From Pelomyxa schiedti (lineage: Eukaryota > Evosea > Pelobiontida > Pelomyxidae), in contig JAHLWZ010000875.1 of the NCBI GenBank assembly GCA_020536535.1, positions 1 through 63,766 of the forward strand: DNA of 63,766 bases, in the 5' to 3' direction. Positions 55,400 through 63,766 of this stretch are shown piece after piece (position 1 is the first letter of the stretch; each line of letters opens with the position of its first letter). The notes below the pieces were generated by a model. The model had not been told where the DNA came from, ran no database searches, and saw nothing but the letters and a program-made list of their open reading frames with translations. Position numbers and translations under genes: made by a program.

Positions 55400-57700
55400 A
55401 CTGGGTACTGGGAAGATTGGCGCAATCGCCCGCAGGTGAAGGAGTGGAGCGGCCGACTCTCCTTTGATCACCCAAGATTGAACGCCGCACTGCGGGTAAC
55501 TCTCGACGAGAGCTGGTTTTATGGTTTCTGGCGCTCGGCGCTTTTTGTTCAAGACTCCCTGCCGGACATTATGGGATGGCTGATGAAAAACTTTTCAAAC
55601 CATCACTAGACGAAACGGTAAATCAATAAACAATAAAAAAGAAGAAAATAACCTACCGTCGGTTACCGGTGGCGCGGTTCAACGATCTACGGCGTGAATT
55701 TACTACAACACCGTCACCCCCACAAGAGACAACAACAAAAAATACTTATTTTGATGGTAATGAGAGCCGTTAATTAATTGTTGTGTTTATCATCGTTTAT
55801 CGCGACCGCATGGGCTTCGTCTGCGCCTAGTAACATCTATCACACCGTAAAACTCGTTTTCTATCTGCACCACGTCGAGAGCAGTTTTGGGAGGCTAATG
55901 TGGTGCACGGGAAAGCCTTTTCAGCTACGGCGGCCAATTCAGCGCACATCGTAGTCTAACGGCTGGTCACCCAACTTGGTTTCGGGTGCAAAAAGGAAAT
56001 TTTATCGTTTTCCCTGCGGGAAATGCTGGGTCAAATTACACTGGATCTTGGAAAACAAAAACAAAACAAACGAGGAGAGTGTGGCTAGTAAACTACTACC
56101 AGCGATACTGTTGTTGTGTTGGTAGGTTTTTTTCTCTTTTTCCCCTTTTTTTATGGCGTTTCTTTAACTTGGTGCATGTATGTTGTGCCACACAGCACTT
56201 CTTTTGGTTGTGCATTGTGCACTTGCTCACAAATGTGTACACTTCGTGGTGGTAGGAACTTTAATTCTGCATCTATGTACACCGGTATTTGCTGAGCAAC
56301 TCTCTGCCCAGGTGCGTTCTTTTGTACTTACACTCCCGTTTTGGAATACACCTTGTATGGGAAGACTTTGATGATATACTTTTGGGTACTACACTCCTCC
56401 TGAATGAGGAGAGCACTGCATGCAATGTATGGATGCATATCACGAATTACCCTAAGCAAACTCTTCACAGGTGGACTAATTTGATTCCCTGATCCGCGCG
56501 GTTTGCATCCCACCTTATCAGTTACTGTAAACAGCTTTTGGAATATACTCTACTTTGGAATCTCGCTTATGACACTTTGGAAGACATTAAAGACTTCTGC
56601 GGTACTCCCAGCCCTTGACTTGTGTACCATGACGCGCGCACGCGCCACCTGGTGGGATCAATGCCGGGAGAATCCTGAGGCGTAGGCCTTTGTCCTTGCG
56701 CCAGGGAGTTCTTTTGTCCACCTGCTGGCTTGGTGTTGGCGTGTGGAGTGGTGGCCCTGACAGGGAGCTGCGCCTCGGGTTACATTCATTGTTGGGCTCA
56801 TGACTAATGAGTAGAAAAATGTGTGCAGGTGTGGAGAGATTGATTGGAGAGAAAGAAGCCTTTACTTCGAGATGAATGGACCTCATAACGTGAATTCAAT
56901 CGGCAACCACTAGTTACTGAGACTGGCATGGAGACACGGACTAAGGTAATGATGATTGTTAAACTTTATCTGCTTTAACACGCACCAGTCGACTCTCATC
57001 TCCAAGAACAACTCTACCAACTGGCCGGATTTAAAAAGGGCAATGCCTAGCAGCTATCATAAGGAATTAACAAATGATTCTTTTTTGGGACTGTTAATAG
57101 TAGAATAATCGCGAGTTGTTCGCAGTTAATAGAAAAAGGAGCATAACTTCGGAGAAAGATGTAGTAACGACTGGATTCTAAGAGTACAGCCTGTGCGATA
57201 CGTGGGTTCTAAGTAGTTCAAAGTCAAAGAGATGATAATGCCATGGTGTGGCTGGTACGGCAGGAGGAAGGCGGTGCAATTGAGGTAACCTGTAAATTGC
57301 CAAGCCAGCTTCTGTAGTTGAGGTGCGCATGGAGGCATCTCTGAGAAATGACGCAGTGGATCATAAAAAACGAGGGAGAGAATCGAAATATGTTTCGGCA
57401 GGATGAAATCAAAAGCAACGTAATTCACACATTTCTTTGTAAAGTAGTTCAAGGTGACCAGCAAGGACTCCAAAGGCAAAATCAAGCTTCCAGAGCTGGG
57501 ACCTAATGAATTTAATGTCAGGCAATGGGTTGAACATGTGAAGATGTTCCGACCCAGGTCTCAGAACCACAGGCTCCTGGCGATCTGCCATGCTGTATGC
57601 TGTGAAGCGGTTAACATAGTGGCCAGAGCAGACCAGCAAACTGTGGAGAATGTATTGCAGAGCCTGGTGAATACTTCGATGCACGGCGGGGTATTGGTTT
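55400..57700. other. Gene-poor, unresolved stretch
   Basis: Only fragments look coding. A plus-strand ATG at 55576 gives MADEKLFKPSLDET up to a GTAAAT donor, and GNFIVFPAGNAGSNYTGSWK lies near 55990-56050. On the minus strand, RVIRDMHPYIACSALLIQEE then CSTQKYIIKVFPYKVYSKTG (56480-56330) is preceded by a stretch without clear signal. From 57126 to 57684 minus there is FIRSQLWKLDFAFGVLAGHL, ELLYKEM and QLQKLAWQFTGYLNCTAFLL. I could not join these into genes or name a family. No transposon ends, RNA gene or long repeat was recognised here. Confidence 0.3.
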
Positions 57701-57721
57701 TACAGCCGGGTTCACAGTGAC

Positions 57722-57890
57722 CCCAAAGGATGACTGGAATTCAATGCTTTGCAGGTTTCTGACAAGTGATTCGGAGCTAATGAACGTCTCTTTTCCACAT
57801 ACTGTTTCAGGATGGGTGTAAAGGCATTGAGAATCCGCACTGGCCCCTTCAAATTTACGTTGAATGTCTCCCTAGCAGCCTGTGGAAAAT
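57722..57890 (-). CDS. Possible exon of a short-chain dehydrogenase/reductase
   Basis: The minus strand reads YPDFPQAARETFNVNLKGPV then RILNAFTPILKQYVEKRRSL. The pattern 'F-x-V-N-L-K-G-x-x-x-x-x-x-A-F-x-P-x-L-K' is helix alpha-E of SDR enzymes of the carbonyl-reductase type, located just before the catalytic Ser. Neither the glycine-rich cofactor loop nor the YxxxK motif could be found in phase, so this may be a broken gene or a gene with exons I could not read. Confidence 0.35.
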
Positions 57891-58434
57891 CAGGATATGA
57901 CTACTGCTAAAGAGTAAACATTTCCAGAGAAGGAGACCCAAGGCTTCTGTGTCGTCAAAGACAACAGTTGTTGAGTTCAAAACTCAATACTGTTAGATAT
58001 TAAAGACATTCGCTAAATAATGATTGAGGAAAAGGGGCAAACACTCACAAGTACGTAAAGAAATGGAAAAAATCTGCGGTACTCGTTTGCCGCCCTTGTT
58101 GCTTTCCTACTTAGGAGTTAGTCCGACTGTGAGCAGTGCCCACATTTAAGGTCAGCACCTCAGATAACAAAAAGTAACTATGCTGTTTGAGCCTGTGGTT
58201 ACTGGATAACTCTTATATTTAGTGGTAAGTGGTGTCCACATCAGAAATACTTCAGAACGTTGTGTTACTTTTAGAATAGTGTCAGGCTGGAGGGTACAAA
58301 CTTCAATATTGAACGAAGCAGATGTAATGTAACTCAGATGATACCGGTAGAGTACGAATGTCGCTGAGCAGGGTGTTGTAAGGTGTGCAGTGATTTTTTG
58401 GTGTTTCACTGAACATCGACAGGCCTGAAATGTC

Positions 58435-58713
58435 TTGATAAGAGGCATCCCCAAAGGCACATCAACGAGGCAGCTATTTTTGCTTTTCGCCACCAAAGGT
58501 CATTCACCCGGCACTGTCTCGCCAATAATGCCCGAGAAGGACGACGGCTACACCAAGCCAGCTGTCAGTGTCAGTGTGATGCATGCCTACGTCCACTTTG
58601 CGAGTGATACTGCGAGAGCGAGCGCCTTGAGGGATCGGCCGTACTGTATTGTAGACAACGAGACCAGAAAACCTACCGAGCTCAAAGTCAAAGCCACACG
58701 GTGCCGCAAATAG
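58435..58713 (+). CDS. RRM-like fragment
   Basis: An open frame reads LIRGIPKGTSTRQLFLLFAT, then AYVHFASDTARASALRDRPY. It resembles an RNA recognition motif with an RNP2-like first strand and an RNP1-like 'AYVHF' strand at about the right spacing, ending at 58711. The frame has no clear ATG in a good position and no neighbouring exon was joined, so it could be the first domain of a larger protein or a relic. RRMs of this sort occur at the N-terminus of some cellular RNA-dependent RNA polymerases, which is only a suggestion. Confidence 0.35.
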   Translation: MIRGIPKGTSTRQLFLLFATKGHSPGTVSPIMPEKDDGYTKPAVSVSVMHAYVHFASDTARASALRDRPYCIVDNETRKPTELKVKATRCRK

Positions 58714-59735
58714 CGATCCGGCATAGTTTGTTGTACAGTGTGTTGATAGTGTTAAAACTAGAGCCTTTTCTTTTTTGGTACCATGCGGCCCATAACTGGG
58801 AGAGTGAATACTTCTCGCAAGCCTAATGATCATGATTAGTGGTGCGGCTTGTGAACGCCATGTCAAATATTTTTGAACAGTGTAATAATAGCACAAGAGC
58901 TGTGGGAATAATAATTACGGGAGTGATAGATACCTCAGGTGGCCTTGCTCACAACAAGTTCGGAAAGCATTATTCTTAGCCGGCTTGTTTGGCAGAATAC
59001 CGGCACCAAATTTCTCAAAGAGCCCACGACAAGCACCAGCACCCACATTAGTAACAGGTGAGAAATGCCTTTGTTAATGTAGCCGGCAAGCCAGCGGCCT
59101 GTTTTGGGTTCTTATTGAGTAAATTCCAGTGCTCAATAAGCCAGGTAGCCAGCTTCAAGTTTTCTGATTAATTGCAGGCACAAATGAAGAGGCGGAGAAA
59201 AACTCCCTGCGCTGGTGGGAATGTTGTTGCCTTGCAGTGTGTGCCGGTGGCTCCTCCTCTCCGCCAGAAAGGTCAATTTCATCTTGGGTAAACTCCATGT
59301 GTGATATCAACCACTGCGCACAGTCAAGAGCTCCTGCCTGGAGGAGTGTCCAACAAATACCCCGGCATAGATATGGGTAGATATGGTATTACTATTTCAG
59401 AGTCGGGTGCCAGGGAAAACTTAGATGCTAGCCATTTGAACAATACCAAGAATGGTACCACAGCTCACCTACGGAGAGGGACACTTTCATGTAACTCAGT
59501 GGCAGTGGCACTTGTTCAATAAATGCGTCTGACAATGTTTGCTTGTAGGAAACGGGACTATCCTGGAGGCAGGTTGAGATTAAGAAAGGATGGTGAGCAG
59601 AGTATGTAGATGAACTCAGAGTGTTCTTCGTTACGTAGAAGAATGAAAGTCGGGAAGTAAGTGGAAATTTATACACCATCTCCAGGAATAACAAGTCACC
59701 ATTTGTATTGTCAGTGAATTTATTACTACTAAGAT

Positions 59736-60140
59736 CTATGCAAGCTCTATACTATGCCTTCTGTTAACCGAAATAGCGTGTATTGGCAAGTAATTGCCCG
59801 CATTTGCTGGTGTGGAGAGTTTGGGATGTCTTTCATAAATAGCAACTTGTTTTGGTGGTTGGTATTGCTGAAAATCTCTTGTAAATAGCTGCTCTACACC
59901 CAAATGGTAGCATTGGATCAGCAGTTCAGAATGAATGGCTATATTTGTGCACATTGTCGCCATAGTTTCAGCTCCTATTATAATAGAAATTTCATCACGT
60001 AACGTACAATCGCCAGCAACGTCAATCAGGACCAGCAGACTGGTTCTACTGTCAGCGAGGAACGTTGAGTGTAATACCACATTATTCCAAAATTGCTGGC
60101 AACCGAACAGTACAACGTGGGGTAGGGTCAGGCAGTACAA
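59736..60140 (-). CDS. Unrecognised minus-strand reading frame
   Basis: An open frame reads FLADSRTSLLVLIDVAGDCT, LRDEISIIIGAETMATMCTN, IAIHSELLIQCYHLGVEQLF, and on to a stop at 59736. The composition is protein-like, without low complexity, but there is no named motif and no assured start. It may be a downstream exon of the minus-strand gene at 60338-61386, although that gene has its own stop. The flanks (58714-59735 and 60141-60337) show nothing I can support. Confidence 0.3.
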   Translation of the reverse strand: MYCLTLPHVVLFGCQQFWNNVVLHSTFLADSRTSLLVLIDVAGDCTLRDEISIIIGAETMATMCTNIAIHSELLIQCYHLGVEQLFTRDFQQYQPPKQVAIYERHPKLSTPANAGNYLPIHAISVNRRHSIELA

Positions 60141-60337
60141 ACTACCATGGAAATTAGAACGGGATGATTCTAAGGATTGTGCTCGGAATTAGAAGTTCAG
60201 GGCCACTTGCTTATAACCCTATGGAAATTAGTTCGCTGTACGTGATCACAGAAAGAAGAATTGGTGTACTGGGACCCAGCCGTATTGGAGGAATGGGAAA
60301 GAAGGAATCGAGTTCCTTCTTGTTACTTGGTAGTCTA

Positions 60338-61386
60338 TTATGAGAGTGTAGCGTCAGAGGAAGATATTGAATCTGGGAAGAGTTTGGCCTGAACAAACTT
60401 AGAATATCCAAGCAGTCGACCAAGAAGCAGAGGAGCCAGTGGTACTATGCTGTAAGGAAAACCAGAAGTTGGGATCACCTTACTGTAGAAGAATTGAACC
60501 CTTGTACTGTGCACAGAATACACAAGATTAGAGTAATAAATTCCACTGAAACATCCTACTATCAGCAAGAAAGCCATTTGGACACTACTAATGCAACCAA
60601 AAAAAAAAGCCTTGCCCGAGAAGAACACCGAATCGGAGTCCCACAATTGCCGCTCCCCCACGCCGTTGCGACTCACAACTTCCAACACTTGCTCTGGCCC
60701 CACTGTGTCAGTGCAAAGTCGGTACTGTTTTACTTCCTCTGCAAGCTGCAAGAAAATGAGACAACAAAACAGAGCTGGGAGATGTGGTACCACTTTGATT
60801 TGAGCTTCTACACCCTTTAAGTGTGCATCTAAACCCATGACCTCAACACCTCTATTGGCACTTGCAAGTTTTTCCTTGAGAACATTGAGTTGCTTCATCT
60901 TTTCCTTGTAAGCATTGTGTAGGGCGATGAGGGAGTTCAATTCCTCTGAAATTTTTGCTAGGCTGTCTTTCACTTGGGCTAACTGCAGTTGGTTTCTTGG
61001 GTCGCTGGCTCTTTCCAAGGCCTTTGCCTCTAAGGTGAGTTGGTGTTGCTTGCTTCCCAGTCTTTTAATAGCTGCTGGTTCCGTGCTCATCTGAACGAGG
61101 ACGTTGGCGGCCGCTGAGTCCACCAAATCAAATGCACATTCCGGTAGGCACCTACCTGCAATGTACCGGTGGGCCAGTGTTGCAGCCTGTAGTAGGCATC
61201 CTCAGTAGGTTCCATGTAGTGAGGGTGCCCAAACTTTCTGTGCAGAATGTCATTACAATTGGCATCCTCAGTGCAGGCCCAAACATCGAATCCCTCGGGG
61301 TATTTCATCCTCTGCCCTGCGCCATTGAGTCCGCACCACCGTCCATCGTCCAAGGGGCCTTTGATGAAGATGAATGACAGCCTCAT
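60338..61386 (-). CDS. Unrecognised protein: Cys-containing N-terminal domain, coiled coil, hydrophobic C-terminus
   Basis: The start at 61386 gives MRLSFIFIKGPLDDGRWCGL, NGAGQRMKYPEGFDVWACTE, DANCNDILHRKFGHPHYMEP. An intron (GTAGGTGCC...GTTCAG) leads to MSTEPAAIKRLGSKQHQLTL. A clear heptad coiled coil follows (LAQVKDSLAKISEELNSLIA, YKEKMKQLNVLKEKLASANR). A further intron leads to LAEEVKQYRLCTDTVGPEQV and a hydrophobic C-terminal part (FFFGCISSVQMAFLLIVGCF) with stop at 60338. The N-terminal part, with paired Cys and several Trp/Tyr/Pro, looks like a small folded domain, but I know no family for it. The frame through the second intron is open even unspliced, so intron use there is inferred from its T-rich acceptor. 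Confidence 0.45.
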
Positions 61387-61778
61387 GACCCCAAAACTGT
61401 GGATCTCCCGCCCGGGCAATCAGTTTCAAAAATGCAACACACAACATGTGTGGCGCGGTGACTTCGCGTCTCTGTAGTTTTAAGTACGGTTCTAATCACT
61501 GATGCATTTCTGGGAAAACTACCACACCTCGGTTCTCTTGGACTTCTGTGGGTCGCTGAGGGCTGATTCCAGTTTTCGGGGATAATCCATCACTTTCACA
61601 TTACCATTCGAAACAGGCCCAAGGGAGCCCTTCAGCCTATTTTTTTGGACTGAAGGCGCGCTCCTTGGAGCCAAGTTGGACCAATTGGCCCAGGAATACT
61701 CAACACCTCATTACTTTGAACGAACGTTACTGGAAGCTCCCCACCGCGACGTACGACAAAAATACAATATCATCAGTC

Positions 61779-62918
61779 ATGTGCAGCATACGCGTGTGCA
61801 CGTTTAACGTGCTTGCACCGTGTTACGACACCGGGAAGACGACCAAGGCGCGTGGTGGGTTGGATAGGCGAACTACGACACCATCATACATGCCAAGGAT
61901 AGTCGGTTTGTGCGAGGCATTGTTGTCCCTAGACGCCGATGTGTTGTGCTTACAGGAGGTTTTGTTTTGCTTCCCCCGCCCCGCCTTCTTTGACTTTCTC
62001 CTTAGTTTTGGGAGAATCCTGGTTTTGTTGGTGCATTTACTTCTCGTTTGGCGAGTTATACTCTCCTGTACACAAAGCGCAGTTGGAGTGAAGGTATTTC
62101 CCCTCCCTATTCTTTCTTATTCCCTCTTTAAGAGCACTTGGTGATTGATAGTTTGTTAAAGAAACCAAATCACAGATGGGGTGGCTATTTTTGTCTCAAA
62201 TCGGTTACATATTGAGGAGTCCTTTTCTCTAATTTTCAATGACGTGGGAGACAGAGTGGCTCATTTTGCAAAACTACAATTACAAGTATGTGAGTGCATA
62301 GCTTTTTTTTTTCCTCTCTCTCTCTCTATTTACTTGGAAGCTTAGAATGGAGAAAAAGTTCTTGTAGTTAATACACACCTTACATTTCCCCACAATGAAT
62401 ATGGTTAGTACTTATTGCACAGCCATCTTGAATCACTTGTTAAAAAGATAAAACTATCCTGCGAGTTGCACAGATAAATATGATCCTAGATCGTATTGAT
62501 GAAGAGACTCACAAGTGACCCAAATACCTTTGACCCTTTTTTTCATTCCATTCAGGGACACCTCCCTCCTTGGGGTTATCCTTGCTGGGGACTTCAATTC
62601 TCATCCCGGATGTTGTGTTTATCCACTCCTTCACAACAAGGGGTGGCTATCGGCCTACAGTGCCTGCCATGGAATGGAGGCACGGGTCACTCACCGAAAC
62701 CATCGTTCAGCTGAAGTATCTGCCGACTTTATTTGGCTAGGATATGTAAAATCAAACAGAATTAGGCCTTCCGATGCCTACCTCTTCCCCCGAACTTCTC
62801 CGGACACGGTATTCCCTTGCATCTGTCTTTCCAACCCCTCACTTCCTACAAGACGTTCCCTTCGGATTTCAAGCTGTCCGATCACAGGCCTGTTGTGTGC
62901 ACCTTCGATGTCTCCTGA
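61779..62918 (+). CDS. Endonuclease/exonuclease/phosphatase-family enzyme (CCR4/Angel/nocturnin-like)
   Basis: From the ATG at 61779: MCSIRVCTFNVLAPCYDTGK opens with the first EEP strand (FNVLAPCY). RIVGLCEALLSLDADVLCLQ then E follows, where the Glu binds Mg. Later exons read VAIFVSNRLHIEE, DVGDRVAHFAKLQLQNGEKV, LVVNTHLTFPHNEYD, GVILAGDFNSHPG (GDFN metal/substrate motif), SADFIWLGYVKSNRIR, and finally FKLSDHRPVVCTFDVS with the catalytic Asp-His before TGA at 62916. All expected catalytic positions (Asn, Glu, His, Asp-x-Asn, Asp-His) are present. The FNVLAP...CLQE form is that of CCR4-type deadenylases, Angel and nocturnin; no Leu-rich repeat (as in CCR4) precedes it. Five or so introns. Substrate, whether RNA poly(A) or small phosphoesters, cannot be decided. 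Confidence 0.8.
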
Positions 62919-63122
62919 TAGCACCAGCGGCAGAGGAAAAGCATCCATTTAAACCAAGACTAAAAGCCATGTCCCAGATACGTGCAGCACTTCAACTTTT
63001 TCGTCTTTTTTGTGATTGTTTTCTTTCAAAGGGAATCACGAAAACACCGAAAAACAAAAAAGGGTTTTTTCTCCAAAAAACAGAAGGGAAAAAAAAAAGT
63101 CAGACAACTACGCCGTGCGGTG

Positions 63123-63766
63123 ATGAGCACAGAAACCGGTATGTGCCATGACACCGGAACAGAGGAAAACCCTTTTGTTGTTTTTCTCATGTCTCGTTGT
63201 CCTTTACTTTTCACGCCGTGTCCCTCTAACAGTCACATTCAACACAAAACAAAAAACAAAAAACGGCAGGGTCCCCTCTTGATGACACTGTAGGTTCGTC
63301 GTCTCACGCCCACGAGCACCACGGCAGGCATCATCACAGCACTCACCACAGCCACCACCGCCACCACGACTCTGTGCGTATCGGCATCGACAACGACTCC
63401 TCCCATAAGCGGGGGCCGTCGGGCGGAGGCCTGCCCCACGCCTCGCCCGCGGCGACCGAGGCGGTGCGGTCGACGTCGCCGGGCGGCTCGGTGGGCTCCT
63501 CCACGTCGCCGCCGCTGTCCCACTCCCGCTCACCCTCGCACTCCCCCGCGCGCTCCCGCTCGCGCTCCGGGTCCCCGTCCTCGTCCTCCGGCTGCAGCGA
63601 CGCCGAGGACGGCTACGGCCGGCCGTCGCCCCCTCCCAGCCCCTCGCCCACGCCCGGCGGGATGCTGCCGCTGCTGCCCGACGCCGCCGCCAACGCCAAC
63701 ACGCCGCCGCCGCCGGGCCCGGCGCCGACGCCGCCCCTGGGGCTGGCCCCCAAGTCCCCGATGCTC
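63123..63766 (+). CDS. His-rich, Ser/Pro-rich protein, 5' part only (runs off window end)
   Basis: The first exon ATGAGCACAGAAACCG at 63123 joins, over an intron of about 130 bases, to a long GC-rich exon in matching phase: MSTETG then SPLDDTVGSSSHAHEHHGRH, a His-rich cluster, SVRIGIDNDSSHKRGPSG. Very Ser/Pro/Ala-rich sequence follows (SHSRSPSHSPARSRSRSGSP, GRPSPPPSPSPTPGGMLPLL) to the window edge. The N-terminus is disordered; the functional domain is outside. Codon third positions are almost all G or C, as in other low-complexity first exons here (SAM-Rho, ankyrin-pseudokinase, 51.2 kb gene). Confidence 0.6.

Noticed and set aside
56600-57100. tRNA or structured RNA gene in the gene-poor stretch
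   Set aside because: No cloverleaf arms, T-loop consensus or box B-like sequence could be found by eye.

Overview
This window is nuclear DNA from a eukaryote, most likely a free-living amoeba-like protist. Genes are packed head-to-tail and tail-to-tail on both strands, and almost all are broken by short GT..AG introns of about 40 to 130 bases, often T-rich with CTAAC-like branch sites. No spliceosome-independent (bacterial or plasmid-like) organisation is seen. The gene set suits Amoebozoa: a STAT-type SH2 transcription factor, an Spg1/Tem1 GTPase, an ARC5/DRP5-like cytokinesis dynamin, a Tup1-like corepressor and many kelch, ankyrin, F-box and BTB proteins with Thr/Ser/Pro/Gln-rich linkers. 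The lineage is an inference; no rRNA or organelle marker is present.

Layout. 0-11.7 kb: partial kelch gene (-), secreted family 2 beta-galactosidase with an inserted ricin-type beta-trefoil, large P-loop GTPase, Pol I A34.5-like subunit, then on the minus strand one long gene that splices ankyrin repeats, BTB, bromodomain and NET domain together. 11.7-17.8 kb: Tup1-like WD40 corepressor, an intronless viperin-like radical SAM enzyme (-), a multi-pass membrane protein, ribosomal protein eS30 (-), an intronless putatively myristoylated protein. 17.9-25.9 kb: kelch/F-box gene with an unresolved 3' part, a SAM-UBA-like-Rho GTPase fusion, a C1 cysteine protease, a short Qa-like SNARE (-). 26-34.3 kb: ARC5-like dynamin, STAT, Cys/Met-metabolism PLP enzyme (-). 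34.5-44 kb: four-SH3 adaptor, RING/TRAF-zinc protein, DC1-like zinc protein (-), Ras-family GTPase (-), KICSTOR-2-like protein (-), an ART-like plus E2-like fusion (-). 44.2-55 kb: ankyrin-zinc-coiled coil-pseudokinase, an F-box-ARF-like GTPase fusion (-), Spg1, a long unrecognised protein, a small Ser-rich basic protein (-). 55.3-61.5 kb is poorer in clear genes and only partly resolved. 61.8-63.8 kb: an endonuclease/exonuclease/phosphatase-family enzyme and the start of a His- and Ser/Pro-rich protein running off the window.

Themes. Signalling dominates: four small-GTPase-type genes (Rho, Ras, ARF-like, Spg1) and two large GTPases, of which several carry non-standard nucleotide-binding residues, plus SH2, SH3, SNARE and ubiquitin-pathway modules. 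The most unusual content is a run of multi-domain fusions (F-box-ARL, ankyrin-BTB-bromodomain-NET, ART-like-UBC, SAM-UBA-Rho, ankyrin-pseudokinase), each supported by reading-phase agreement across introns rather than by simple adjacency.

Exon joins were read by eye. Gene ends are reliable where a stop is quoted; several starts and internal junctions are provisional.
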